This document shows, piece by piece, positions 24,776-38,100 of a stretch of DNA of 64,000 bases. Source of the DNA: Sipunculus nudus. Lineage: Eukaryota; Annelida; Sipuncula; Golfingiida; Sipunculidae. Positions within the stretch are counted from its first letter, which is position 1; the number at the start of each line of letters is the position of its first letter. Position numbers and translations under genes: made by a program. Under the pieces are notes generated by a model. The model was given only the letters and a program-made list of their open reading frames with translations, ran no database searches and had not been told where the DNA came from. Where the stretch lies: NCBI GenBank assembly GCA_026874595.1, contig CM049314.1, forward strand, positions 9,972,729-10,036,728, written 5' to 3'.

Positions 24776-25005
24776 TTATTTTGCAGGTGTTGGTAAATCA
24801 AATGATCTTTCCTTCCGTACAATAACTTCTGTAGCGTAGTATCTAATCATGCCCACAATAAGGACTGACGTCATCACATATGTCTTCACAAGGTTACAGA
24901 TGGCGCTGCTGTAAGCAAAACCTATGACGAATCCAAACGATTGAAAAAGCTTGTAATTGGAGAACGCTGCGTCGATCTCAGATGTAAAAACGCTGCCGTA
25001 AAGGG
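24776..25005 (-). CDS. UNC93-like last exon copy (alternative exon 6 of gene B, or remnant of a third paralogue)
   Basis: 230 bp, fully open. Begins after TTTGCAG with ALYGSVFTSEIDAAFSNYKL and continues with SFGFVIGFAYSS, then RYYATEVIVRKERSFDL, ending LPTPAK and TAA. It matches gene B exon 6 over the whole length (roughly two thirds identical by eye) and more closely than gene A. The acceptor phase is the same, so exon 5 of gene B (ending phase 1 at 29461) could splice into it without a frame change. AATAAA overlaps the stop region (24771-24776 on plus). No other exons of a third gene are seen between 25005 and 28928. The lack of stops suggests it is used or recent. Confidence 0.72.
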
Positions 25006-25771
25006 CTGCAAATATAATGGCAGTTTCAGGAAGAAGCTTTACAAATAACCATATATGCAGTTTAAAAAAACTAGTCACCAAATATTAGCTTTCTCTGTAA
25101 TGCACTGAAAGTACTTTGTATCGAAACATTGTTTTATTAAGAATCGGAAACTTAATAATTACTCAATATAATGTATATTTGTTTTTAAACTTCTTAATAC
25201 AGTAGTAACTCGTTCATTAATGAAAAAATTTGTCTTCAGACAAATAGTATCGTAGTCACAGTATTCTGTGATCTGCTTTTTTTCCGGCGTCGTTTGATAA
25301 ATCGCAAGTTTGGATTAATTGCTATATATTTTATACCGAATAAGAGCATGCAATGTGATATTTTTGCATTCTAAGACCTCGATGACCTTTGCGGTTTTTC
25401 ATCCACCATCGTCACCTATAACTCCTGTTGTCCTTTAGATTCCAGGGGATCAAGGTTGCCATGTAAAATATGCATATGCAGTTTCCGAATCAAACCCAAA
25501 TAAACATTATAAACCATGGAAAGCACATATTAAAGAGAAAAATCATATGTATCACACGAGAGTGTAAAATCCTCCTAATCTTGCCATGGTTTCACTGATA
25601 GCTGATTTTTACGATTGGGTACCATTAGTGTTGAGATCGTAGAACAGTGTTTTAGTCAACAAGATAAATATCACACATTTATTTTTTAAAATATATAAAA
25701 ATTAAGGATTTTTAAGCTAATCTGGCAAACCTGAGTTTAGAAATTAAAGAAAACAGTTGGGTTCCAACTGA

Positions 25772-27385
25772 CTGACAGTAGATTGTGACCTCCGTCTGTC
25801 CCTCTATCCGTCCCTCTAGCTTTTTGTAATGTCTGACTTATCGTAAAGGATACGTGTCCAGTACAGTTGATTGTGATCCTTCATCTGTCTCTCTATCCGT
25901 CTTGGTCTATCTTTTTGTGATGTCCATCTTATCATAAAGGATACATGACCAGTACAGTAGATTGTGACCGTCGTCTGTCTGTCTATCCGTCCCTCTGTCT
26001 TTTTGTGATGTCTGTCTTATCGTAAAGGATACATGACCAGTACAGTAGTTTGTGACCTCCGTCTGTCCCTCTATCCGTCCCTCTGTCTTTTTGTGATGTC
26101 CGTCTTATTGTAAAGGATCCATGACCAGTACAGTAGTTTGTGACCGTCGTCTGTCCCTCTATCCGTCCCTCTGTCTTTTTTTTGTGATGTCTGTCTTATC
26201 GTAAAGGATACATGACCAGTACAGTATATTGTGGCTGTCGTCTGTCCCTCTATCCGTCCCTCTGTCTTCTTGTGATGTTTGTCTTATCGTAAAGGATACA
26301 CGACCAGTACTGTATATTGTGACCTCCGTCTGTCCCTCTATCCGTCCCTCTCTCTTTTTGTCATATCTGACTTATCGTAAAGTATACTCGACCAGTACTG
26401 TATATTGTGACTGTCGTCTGTCCCTCTATCCGTCCCTCTGTCTTCTTGTGATGTTTGTCTTATCGTAAAGGATACACGACCAGTACTGTATATTGTGACC
26501 GTCGTCTGTCCCACTATCCGTCCCTCTGTCTCTTTTGTTATGTCTGTCTTATCGTAAAGGATACTTGACCAGTACAGTAGATTGTGACCGTCGTCTGTCC
26601 CTCTATCCGCCCCTCTGTCTTTTTTGTGATATCAGACTTATCATAAAGTATACTCGACCAGTACAGTTGATTGTGAACCGTCGCCCGTATCTCTTTGCGT
26701 CCCTCTCTCTTTTTGAAATGTCTGACTTATCGTAAAGTATACTCGACCAGTACAGTTGATTGTGAACCGTCGCCCGTATCTCTTTGCGTCCCTCTCTCTT
26801 TTTGAAATGTCCGACTTATCGTAAAGTATACTCGACCAGTACAGTTGATTGTGAACCGTCGCCCGTTTCTCTTTGCGTCCCTCTCTCTTTTTGAAATGTC
26901 TGACTTATCGTAAAGTATACTCGACCAGTACAGTTGATTGTGATCCGTCGTCTGTCCCTCTATCCGTCCCTCTGTCCTTTTGTGATATCGGACTTATCAT
27001 AAAGTATACTCGACCAGTACAGTTGATTGTGAACCGTCGCCCGTATCTCTTTGCGTCCCTCTCTCTTTTTGAAATGTCTGACTTATCGTAAAGTATACTT
27101 GACCAGTACAGTTGATTGTGAACCGTCGCCCGTATCTCTTTGCGTCCCTCTCTCTTTTTGAAATGTCTGACTTATCGTAAAGTATACTCGACCAGTACAG
27201 TTGATTGTGAACCGTCGCCCGTTTCTCTTTGCGTCCCTCTCTCTTTTTGAAATGTCTGACTTATCGTAAAGTATACTCGACCAGTACAGTTGATTTTGAT
27301 CCGTCGTCTGTCCCTCTATCCGTCCCTCTATGTTTGTGTAATGTCTGACCTTTCGTAAAGGATACATGAACAGTAATGTAGGACC
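25772..27385 (+). repeat. 88/89-bp minisatellite, about 18 units
   Basis: The phrase CCAGTACAG or CCAGTACTG marks unit ends. The following AGTA lies at 25860, 25951, 26039, 26127, 26218, 26306, 26394, 26482, 26571 and then every 89 bp to 27372. Two unit types exist: type A (TCTGTCCCTCTATCCGTCC) and type B (CGCCCGTATCTCTTTGCGTCC). The array lies between the extra UNC93 last exon and gene B. Open frames across it are repeat artefacts, since the unit is not a multiple of three. Confidence 0.95.
26571..27283 (+). repeat. Higher-order repeat A-B-B-B' (2 x 356 bp)
   Basis: In 26571-26927 the units read A, B, B, B' (B' has CCCGTTTCTC in place of CCCGTATCTC). The same order follows in 26927-27283, and a further A-type unit starts at 27283. 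This shows duplication of a four-unit block, not only of single units. Confidence 0.82.
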
Positions 27386-27944
27386 CGAGTAGGCACGGAA
27401 TTCCACTTTTTAGGGTCTTTGGCTCAAACTTAATTCGAGAGTTCTGGTCCCGGGGTTGTTCATTTTTAATATGTAAATTTTATGAAAAAACAACATATAA
27501 CGTAAGAAGTCAAATTTGTTTAAAAATTTATTTTGTGCATTTTCCGCGAAGAAGTATTTAGACCCTGTTTGCTCATAAGAAAATATACTATGTACAAATT
27601 TAACTAAAACTCTACAGTGACCTGCACAGAATATGGTTTACTAATCAATGGAATATTCTATAACTTCCCGAAATTACACTATACGCAGTTAAAAATTAAC
27701 ATTACATTAACTTATCTGATGTCATTGAGTATATATCAAGTGAGCAGATAACAAGATAAAAAAACATTGAGACGGTAGGCCTACAATTCGCGAAAAAAAA
27801 ATAATTGTAAACCACCATAATATTTCATGAAATTGAACAATCCCATTAACAATTTGAACAAAACTGTGTCTAGTAGTACAGTTAAAAAAACACGAACAAT
27901 AATGCAACAGCCCTAGACAATTCTTATTTGCCCGCCAGAGGGCA

Positions 27945-28075
27945 CAGTTTTACCTGTGGATTATCCGAAGTTTCATTTAACCAACATTTAAAGTTTATCA
28001 TTATTATCTAATGTTGATTTAACCGTAGGGCAACTTGTCGATCTCATGACTGTCCGGATAATCCAGAGTTTACTG
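27945..28075. mobile_element. Candidate short Tigger-type MITE
   Basis: The right end reads, in reverse, CAGTAAACTCTGGATTATCC. The left end reads CAGTTTTACCTGTGGATTATCC. The ends resemble Tigger-type inverted repeats, but TA duplications are not preserved, so it is an old copy or a partial match. Confidence 0.45.

Positions 28076-28078
<3 letters not shown>

Positions 28079-28137
<59 letters not shown>
28079..28137. repeat. (TA)n microsatellite
   Basis: About 29 TA units, next to the candidate MITE end. Confidence 0.92.
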
Positions 28138-28141
<4 letters not shown>

Positions 28142-28919
28142 TTTACTTGTATGTTATATATATATATATATATATGAGGGTGTGTGTTTTATTTTTTTAC
28201 ACTTATTGCACTTCATCTAGGACATTGAGTTCACCTAAAAATCCCCTACCTATTCCCATAGCTCATAACATGGCTCAAATTTTTCATAAACACAACCGGT
28301 TGTTAATACAAATAAACTCAAATCATAAATTAAAATTTTTTTAACAAAACGTAAACAAAGAAGAACTTTAGAATTTCAAATGAGCCAAATTGCAGATATC
28401 GATGCTTTGTAATTTTTTGTTTGTACATCATTCTCCAATGACCCTGAAACATCATACATAGTTTGCAATAATAAGTTTGCAAAATGGACCAAGTTTGAGT
28501 TCCGCCTGTGGGGTATAACGGGGTACCTTTGAAAAAGATTATTGTTATTTACGGTAACTACCGCTTTTGCTTCAGCACCATCTAGTAGTCAAACGTTGAA
28601 TGAGTGAGGAGATTAAAATATCTATCTTTTTGGTTAACATATTTCAGCTCAACGCAGTGACACAATATGTACAGTATTCTCGTTGGCAAGTCATTGAAAT
28701 GTATAAGAATATACAAAGGACCTATCTTAAACGTCATGTGTTTCAATGAATGAACACAAGATGGCGCTGAGATGCAAAGTGATTTTACCGTAATAAATAA
28801 TGAAGACATATTTTGAGGTACTCCATTCCTCTAGCAAAACAGGAGTTGTAATAAATTACATGATAGAGGAATGCGTACAGGTTCCCTTGCCATCCGTTAC
28901 TTATCACAGCTGCCGTTAA

Positions 28920-28925
28920 TTTATT
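28920..28925 (-). promoter_or_regulatory. Candidate polyadenylation signal of gene B
   Basis: AATAAA on the minus strand two bases after the TAA stop. Such a close position implies a very short 3' UTR unless another signal is used. Confidence 0.45.
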
Positions 28926-28927
28926 GT

Positions 28928-29160
28928 TTACGTTGATGGCGTATTTGATAAGTCAAATGATCTTTGTTTCCGAACTACTACTTCCGTGGCATAGTATCCC
29001 GACATTCCAAGGATAAGTACTGACGTCAGTACTGCTGTCTTCACCAGCGTACAGAGGGCGCTGCTGTATGCAAAAGCTATGATGAACCCAAAAGATTCAA
29101 ACATTCTGTAATTGGCGAAAGCTGCCTCTGGTTCAGTTGTAAAAATGCTGCCGTATAATG
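28928..29160 (-). CDS. Gene B exon 6 and stop
   Basis: 233 bp, entered in phase 1. ALYGSIFTTEPEAAFANYRMF, SFGFIIAFAYSS, YYATEVVVRKQRSFDL, ending TPST and TAA. Acceptor TTTGCAG/CA, the same local context as the extra exon at 25005. Confidence 0.88.
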
Positions 29161-32100
29161 CTGCAAATATAATTACAGTTTACAAAATAGAAACAAATAA
29201 CATATATAACCCTAAAATATAAACTGTTAGGGGTCTTTTCCGTACCTTTAATTCAAATCAACCATTTATTTCATTTCTGTGAAATAAAATATTGTTCATT
29301 ATGAAATTAATAGTGAATTATGGTATAAACACTACGATCTTTGCTACTGAGCTTCCCATCCCAGGTTCTCGATCCCTGCTACTGTTATAAGGACCTATTA
29401 ATTTCCGATCACCAAAAAATACCGTATATTACCGCATTATTTTGGAGTTTTCATCCTTACCGTTAATCTGTGTTTGCCAGACAGCATCGGAGAAACCCCA
29501 GCACCCGGATATGACGTAGAAAACCACCGGCTGACTGGGATGAGGCTTCCAAAGATATAGTGTTACCTGAATGCCGATGTCCATACACATTGCTACAAAA
29601 TTATAGGTTAAATGGTATTTTTTCCTTAAGTATGTCTGTGGAAATATACATTGAACAATGTATGATTGAACAATATAAACAATCTAGACCTACTGTGAGC
29701 ACTATTTCACTTGAAGAATAAGGGGTTCATACACTCTTTAAAAAAATGTATCAACCCCTTCAAGGGAGTACCGTAGGTAAAAACAAAATTATGTAATAAA
29801 ACAATATCCCGCTTTAGCTAGACAGAATGCTACCTGAAGTAAGAGTGAGTACTGTTAAAACTTTTAGGTGACATAACGCTAAGTGAACAAGAAATGTCAT
29901 TGCGTGGGCTATTATGTAAAACTACCTCACCTGCTGTGAATATTGGTAATCTGCCGATGTATTTTACTAGCCGACCCGTCGTGAAGGAGAAGAAAGCATT
30001 TACAAAACCGAACGGGAGGGTGGCAAACCCGACCATCCAGATACCGAGGGCACAGCTGATGAAAGACTGCAAAGTATATGTATATCAATTAATCACCATG
30101 GTATGCTATCATACTGTTACAGTATATAAGACTACATGTATATAACAGATATTATTAAAGCGCAGGATCATTCATATTCATATTTGTCCCCATTTTCTAA
30201 GATGCGCCATCTAGTGTTCAAACAGTGAAACAAATTCCCTCTGACGGAACGTTTATGCTCGAAATTTCCTGTATAAAACATATGCTTATAAAATCATGTA
30301 TTAATTATAAATGTTTATCCTCTCATAAACAATGGTATGATTCCAGCTACAGTGAATCGTTTCATGCTATAACAACAGATAGCGTTGGTATATCAAATAA
30401 TACATAAGACGTAATTGTGGAGATATTATAAATAACTACATATTATTTTATTTTATATTATGGCTGTTGGATTTTTATCATATTCATGTAACCGGACGAT
30501 GTCGGTACATAATTTAGTGTTTTTTTATACATTATTTGGGATAAGTACGGTTTTTGACTAGTCTTTACGGTAGTTGCATTCAACGCACCAGCTACGTCAT
30601 CCACCATGTTTTACTTGTATGGAGCTAGGACCGCGCACTGCTGAGTTGAATTACCGACGTTACAGGTGATGATATGTGTAGAGCAATGCAGAGAATGGTC
30701 CAGGTATGTTTCTGTAGTCTTCTGATCAGTTGTATCTCCATAGTAATTATGGGCATGAGTTTAGTTTTATCTAGTCAGAGCCCAGATGAGCCCGCCATGT
30801 TCGGAGACGAGATCTGAGGTACTTTATAACATCTTACTCTTTAGTTATTCAGAATTATGACGCGTATGAGAGAAAACCTGTGTTATCATGTGAGATTAAT
30901 TGTTTGGCAATACTGTGAATCTAGGCCACAGAGTTAACACCGTGTATCGGCGCAATTAAGGAATCTTGACTTTTGTACATGCGCCCGATAGATGGCGCCA
31001 CTGGTTGCAAATGGCATCTTGTACTGTTGTAAAGCGACTGTTTATCTTCCTGACGCAATTCTGGTATTTGTTGAGAATTAGTATGAACTAAAGGCTCACC
31101 AGTTTGTGTATAATAGGAGAATCCATTGAGTATCACTTAAGACAGTGTTTCTATGGTTTAAATTACTAATATGCACAGGGTTAATTTTAGGAAATATATC
31201 CCATACCCGTCTTGCATGAGATTAAGTCGGATGTAAGGGTCTGTTGATATTTCAGTTTATAAGTCCATTTAGTGAGATGGATGGTTTTATTATTTAGAAG
31301 TTATTTCTACCATGCGATGCATATTATTTTCTTTTTATTATTTCACAATACAGAGTTGATAGCTACTAATGTGTTCGTTAATACCCATTCTTACCTATAC
31401 GGATGCACATATTATGTTGCCTTGTAATTTCTCACTGTAGATAACTGTTTGAGTAGGCATAGTAAATATATGAACCAGAACTGTACGGATATCAGTCTAA
31501 TGTGAGGAGTTATCACCTGTATGTTTTGTTTCTTTTAATATCTGATAGGGAATAATGTAAGACCATACCTAGAGTATATATTGCCAATGTTGTATTTTCA
31601 TGACATTGTCATTGTTTCGCTTTTATGAGAGTTTTACTCTATTGTTTCAGATGGAAATACGCCAGCCACACACATATATTCACACCACATGTACTCATGG
31701 AAATAAAGTGAATTTATGCCAAGTTGTGTCTTATTCGTAGTAAAAAATACTACATCTTTCTGGTGGCAGCAGGTGGGATTTGGCATGATAATAAAGTGGC
31801 TGGCGGGTGATAGTGGCCTTCGATGAGACCAGGTGCAGTGAATGGTCACATTGTTTGGAGGAGCTGTATCTATTGGGACTGTGAACGACACTGGTTGTTT
31901 ATAAGCCATCAGGTGATTACAGCTGTGTTGAGCTGATGAGTGGACTTGCAGCTGATAAAGCCATCCAGGGGACTATGGCTGTATTAATGAATGGACTTTC
32001 CTATTATTAAAAAAAAAAAAAAAAAACTTCAAGTGGCTGTTAGTTATACAGCATTTGGCGATACTCACCTGATGCAGAGCTCTAGGACTATGATGCTGTG

Positions 32101-35100
32101 TTAAGTTTTACAGGGAACTGTAAGTTGTATGGCATATATACTAAGAAGTCCTGTTGACACTTTTTATCTTCCTTTACCGAAAACAACAGTTGTGAACTAT
32201 CCATTCCTTGGAAGTCCGTTTGATGGTCTACAAGGGGACTTTGTTTATAAATGCGGGAACCTGCAGTATTATGGACTTGGTTACTTGTCATTAGTGGACT
32301 TGTGTATCAAACATTACAAGAACACCTGTCATTATTAATGGTCATCTCTTAAATACCTGCAGTTTGTATTTTATAACTGAGAAGTGACAAAAGTATGCAG
32401 ATGTGTATAATATTATTTTTGTTCAAGCTGATAGGGAGTGTAATGTATGGTGATACTGTTGCATGAATCCCGTTCATATTAAATATGGACTCCAGCCATT
32501 TATGTGTGATATAATTATCAGTTGTCAGAATTTTAAGTTGGTCCATTGCTGATGGTTGATTATACTAGGTGGAAAGAAAGAATCCTAGTTATTTCTTTTC
32601 TCCAGCCATATGCTAACTGCTGTTGACATTAAACTGAGACAGGTGAGATAAGACAGTGGGTATCTGGAATATGAATATATGCTACATGGTATTATATGTA
32701 GGTTTGGTTTTGTGAATACACAAGAACAATGTGATTAACAGAGAACGGGTATTTAACAACCTGATAAGTGAATAATTGGAACATGAATATGATACAGTAC
32801 TTATCCAGTTTGAGTATCTGACTTTTGAATACATGTATTTTAATGATGTTCTTGTACATCAAGTGATATTGGGCCATATTGGATATTTATGTGACCAGAT
32901 TTTGGTATCTCTTGCCAGTTTCATGTTTTGCTTCACATTTGGTTTTGTATAATGCTCATCAGAAGTAAGTGAATAAGACCAGGTATGTAAGACTGCATGA
33001 TCATGTATTGGCAGAGTGTGAGACTAAAATATTTATTGTGTTTAACTCAAGTCATGGTTGAAATTTAGGTATCCAATTTGAATGTGTATTTGTTTTACTT
33101 TGCTAATTATTAGGGAATACACTCAAGTTGCTATGATGTTCATTGTTGCTTGTATAAGAACAAAACAGGCATGTTAGTGGCCCTGTTGGGTAGATTGCCA
33201 TAAGACATGAATGGTTTTATGATTTTGTGAGATTTTGTGTCCTGTTGTTGGCAGGGTTTTCCAGGTAAGGTTTGCTATGTTTGGAACTTCCCAGGGACAC
33301 TGTGTTTGATATTGCCTAGAATTCCTTGCTATTAAGACTTGATGTGATTGACTAGTACTACACACAGATTTGTTGGTATGTGCATGTTTATTTGCTACAA
33401 CTGATTATTGATACCCTTATTGTGCAATGCTAATAGAATTTGTTATGTAGTAGAACTTCATTGATGATATTCACTCAACAGTCTAAGAGATACTCCATAT
33501 ACTAGTTGACTGGTACTATGTTGAAATTTTCACATTGACAAGACTGTTTTGTATGTGATAACATGTCCCAAACCGGCACTGATCAGGCTGATCAGGGAGC
33601 CGGTGCCCTGAATGAAATGGAACTGTTGCAGAGGCAGGTTGAGCAGATGCAAGCTCTTCTTCAAAGAGCAGGAATTGATCCACGTCAGCAAAGTGCCCCT
33701 CCAAGTCCTAGCCCTCCATTGAGAAGGACTGAGAGGGATGATCCAGTCCCAACTCGTGTAGTTTATACTCAGAGAAAACTGTCTAAATTTGCTGGAGAGA
33801 GAGGCAAATTAGAGGACTGGGTCTTAGAGGCCAAAAGTGCTCTTAGAGCCCAAGGTGTACAGGGACAGGAAGCTGTTGAGTTTTTATTAGGCCATTTGGA
33901 GGGTCCAGCGAAAAGTGAAATACGATATGCTCCTGATTCAGAGAAGGTTGATGCAGCCGCGGTATTTACTCTTCTTCAGGAAGCATTTGGTGAACGATTG
34001 TCTGCATCTCAGCTGTTAGATAGCTTCTATGGAAGGAAACAGCAGGACAAAGAAACCTTGCGTGATTTCTCATATGGACTCATGAACCTTTTAGACAGAG
34101 CTCTGGGCCAGGACCCAGAAGCTGTGGCAAACAGGGACAAAACTCTTCGCGACAGGTTTGCCGAGCAAGTTCGTGATTCCGGACTAAGGAGGGAGTTAAA
34201 GAGACGCACTAGAGATCAGCCTGAAATCTCTTTTCGTGCATTAAGGGAGGAAGCTATTAGATGGGCGGAGGAAGACTTAGTTCAGCCCACACCAAAAACT
34301 GTTAGTTCATATAAGGTCAAAGCAGACGAACCCCCAAGCTCTGATGAGAAGAGCGAGGTCAGGAGATTACTAGAGGTAGTTGAAAAACAGCAGAAGTGCC
34401 ATGAAGAGCTGCTTCAGAATCAGCAACAACTGCTAGAGCTCCTGCAGCACCAAAATGTGGGAAACCAGAATCGCCAAATGTCCGAAAATACCGTTAGGAA
34501 GGATCAGTCAGAATCACCCCGAAAGTGTTTCTATTGCTCCTCAACGGACCATCTAATCAGAAATTGTCCTAAACGTGTTGCTAGTAGAAGGGACAAGAAA
34601 GGGGCTAATCCAGATGCGAAGACTGCTGGTAACACAGGCAGTACCCCTAATGACACCCAGAACAACTCTATTCGGGGGAATCTTGCACCCCAGGCGACAG
34701 TTCTAGAGAATACGATTGGTGGTCGTCCATTGGTTACAGCGAGGGTGGAAGGCGTCGAGTTGGAATGTTTACTAGATACCGGGTCTATGGTTTCTACAAT
34801 GACTGATGATTTCTTCCACAGATACATTGAAAGGGAAGACACCCAACTAGGAGATAAGTGGGTACAGGTTACTGCTGCAAACGGACTAGAGGTACCCTAC
34901 CAGGGTATTGTCACAGTAAACGTGGAGATTGATGGCCAGCGGATAGAGGATTGTGGAGTACTAGTAGTCAGTAGAACTTCAGAGGAAGTTACAGATACCC
35001 CGGTCCTGTTAGGTATGAACGTCATCTCACAGGTTCCACGCTTCTCCGGAATCTTGTGTGAGCCCAAGGCCAAGTTTATACGTATTGCTGGGATGGAAGC

Positions 35101-38100
35101 CGTTACGATCCCCAAGTCAAGTTCCTGTGAGATAGCCGCCATAGCGCCTCGTTGGAACATGGTTGGATGTGTGGAGGGATTCTCCCAACCCGTGAAGGGG
35201 GCAGTTACTGTCACACCAGCATTAGTCACCGTCGGAGGTGGTAAATTACCAATCAGAGTCACGAATATGACTAGTAGGGATGTCACATTGTCCCCAGGGA
35301 CAAGGATTGGCACCATTTCCCGTTTCAAGGATATACAGAGCGGGTTGAGTAAAGTTGACGTCACTTTTGAGAATAGGAGAGTGCACCTCAGCCAGATAAG
35401 TGGAAAGCCCAGGGAGGACAGAGCTGATAGAGATATCCTTGATCTCGGGATTGTACATGGATCAGAGGAGGAGAGAGAAAGACTGTTACAGATACTCAAT
35501 AGACACAGTGAAGTTGTTATGAAGGCGGGGGATGCTGTTGGTTGTACTAACCTCTTAACACACATGATCAAGACAACAGATGACCTTCCAGTGTCTCAAC
35601 CTTATAGACGTATTCCGCCACACCAGTGGGAGGAAGTTCGACAGCATTTGAAGGAGCTCTGTGAGCAAGGCATTATTAAACGGTCGGTGTCAAATTATGC
35701 CTCCCCAGTAGTCCTTGTGAGGAAGTCATCAGGCAGTTTACGGCTTTGTGTGGACTACCGCCAGCTAAACAAGAAAGTGCGCAGAGATGCTTTTCCTCTG
35801 CCGAGGATGAATGAAATCTTAGACTCTCTGCATGGGGCCAAATATTTTAGCACTTTGGACTTAGCGTCCGCCTACAACCAGATCGAGGTTGCTGAAGAAG
35901 ACAGACATAAGACAGCTTTTACAACCCCAATGGGCCTATATGAATTCATCAGGATGCCTTTCGGACTGTCTAACAGTCCAGCCACGTTCCAGAGGCTCAT
36001 GACCACAATATTCCAGGATGACATTCTTAACACCATGTTTGTATATCTGGACGATATAATCGTGTATGGGCGAACCGTGGATGAACACCTCAAAAGACTC
36101 GAGGAGGTACTGAGTAAATTGAGCAGATTTGGCCTGAAGTTGAAGTTAAACAAGTGCTCTTTTTTGTGTAGGGAAGTAAGTTTCCTGGGACACTTAGTAT
36201 CCGGGGATGGAGTGCGTCCTAACCCAGATAGAATAGCAGCTGTGAGACAGTGGCCTAAACCTACGACAGTTAAAGAGCTTAGAAGCTTCCTTGGTTTTTG
36301 CCAATTCTACCAGCGGTTTGTGCCAGGCTTTGCTAAAATAGCATCAGTTCTTCATAAGTTAGTAGCGGAAAGTTCAAAGGGGAATTATGGACATCGGAAG
36401 CCCAGACGTATTGTGATCACTGATCATTGGGATACTAAACATACTGAGGCCTTTGAGCGACTGAAGGAGAAACTGATTTAACCTTCCTTTCGTCCTGGAG
36501 GTTGATGCGTCGTTGCGTGGCTTAGGAGCCATCCTTAGTCAAAACCAGAATGGCAGGAACAGGGTTATCTCGTTTGCTAGCCGAGGATTGAGAGTTGCAG
36601 AAAGAAATCCAGCTACTTACAGTGCAAAACGACTGGAGCTCCTGGCACTTAAATGGGCAATATGCGACAAATTTAGAGAATACCTGGAAGGGGCACAGTT
36701 CATCGTCTTTACAGACCATAACCCCTTAACTCATCTATTTACACAGAAGAAACTGCCCGCAACTGAGCAACGTTGGGCCTCAGCTTTAGCCAGTTTTGAT
36801 TTTGAGATCAGATACAAGCCAGGCCGTATCAACCAAGCCACAGATGCCCTGTCAAGGTTAGAGGACAGACCATGGGATACTCAAAGTGGCACTGTGTCAG
36901 CCATGTGTGCGAAGGTAGCAGATTCTACCAAGGTTCCAATAACACTGATGTGTCAAGTTTCAAAAGACGCCACCGATGGGGAGGTAAGTGAAGCTGGACA
37001 AAATCCTCCGAACGGAGTAGCAACTGGTTGGTCTGGTTATAGCCCATCAACCTTGAGCATGATGCAGAAGCGAGATTTGACCATACAACCAGTGTTCGAG
37101 GCATGGAAGAAAGGCAAGAAGCCAGCCTTATCGGTACGGCGTAAATTATGTCAAGATACCCAAAGATTGTTACGTCAGTGGGACAAGTTCATGGAGCGTG
37201 ACAATGTTCTTTATCGTGTGATTGATGATCCACATCATGGCAGGCTTGAACAGTTTGTAGTGCCTGAGGTGATGCGAGAGGAGTTTCTGAAAATTTGTCA
37301 TCAAAAGCACGGTCATCAGGGTATTGATAGAACAGAGAGTTTGTTAAGGATGAGATGCTATTGGCCTGGGATGCACAAGTCTGTGACTGATTGGCTATCG
37401 AAATGCGACAGATGTGCCTTAGCTAAAAGAGAAAAGGTTCGCACACCTTTAGGACACCTTCTAGCGTCGGCCCCCCTCGAGGTCGTTGCTATGGACTTCA
37501 CCTTACTGGAACCAGCTTCAGATGGGAGGGAGTCAGTGCTGGTGCTGATTGATGTCTTCACCAAGTGGACTGTGGCTATCCCCACCCGGGATCAGCGAGC
37601 TGTAACAGTGGCCAAGGCACTTACCAAGCACTGGTTTAATAGGTTTGGTGCCCCAGCCCGCTTACATTCGGATCAGGGGCGGGACTTTGAGTCCCAGGTA
37701 ATTCGCCACCTTTGCGAACTGTATGGGATAGCACAATCCCGGACCACGGCCTACCATCCTCAGGGAAACGGCCAAGTGGAACGTTTCAACAGAACGCTCC
37801 ACGATCTCCTCCGATCTTTGACACCACACCAGAGAAGAAGGTGGCCTGAGTATTTAGACGACCTGGTCTTTGCTTATAACACCACACCGCACGCATCGAC
37901 GGGAGTGTCACCTTTCAAACTAATGTTCGGACGCGACCCAAGATTGGCTCTGGACCGTCTGTTAGGGGACAAACCAGAAGAAGTCACTCCAACCTATGAT
38001 GCTTGGTTGTCAATGCATATTAAACGACTTGCTGATATGTACCTTCACGTGAACCAAAGATTACAACAAAATGCTGATCGAAGGAAAGAATTTTACGACA

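Larger units (their letters stand above)
27386..28927. other. DNA between the minisatellite and gene B
   Basis: No gene. Contains a small candidate MITE (27945-28075) and two TA tracts (28079-28137, 28156-28175). Confidence 0.5.

Noticed and set aside
25772-27385. CRISPR-like array of regular repeats
   Set aside because: Units are contiguous 88/89-bp tandem repeats without unique spacers, in a eukaryotic setting.
26229-27406. Open frames with repeated SVPLSVPLS-type or mirrored peptides
   Set aside because: They read through the 88/89-bp minisatellite, and the frame changes with each unit; no sign of translation.
30921-31136. 71-codon minus-strand frame, repeated exactly at 39280-39495
   Set aside because: Identical because it lies in the two Gypsy-1 LTRs; antisense and without a domain.
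34897-35571. 224-codon minus-strand frame
   Set aside because: Antisense shadow of the Gypsy-1 gag-pol frame.
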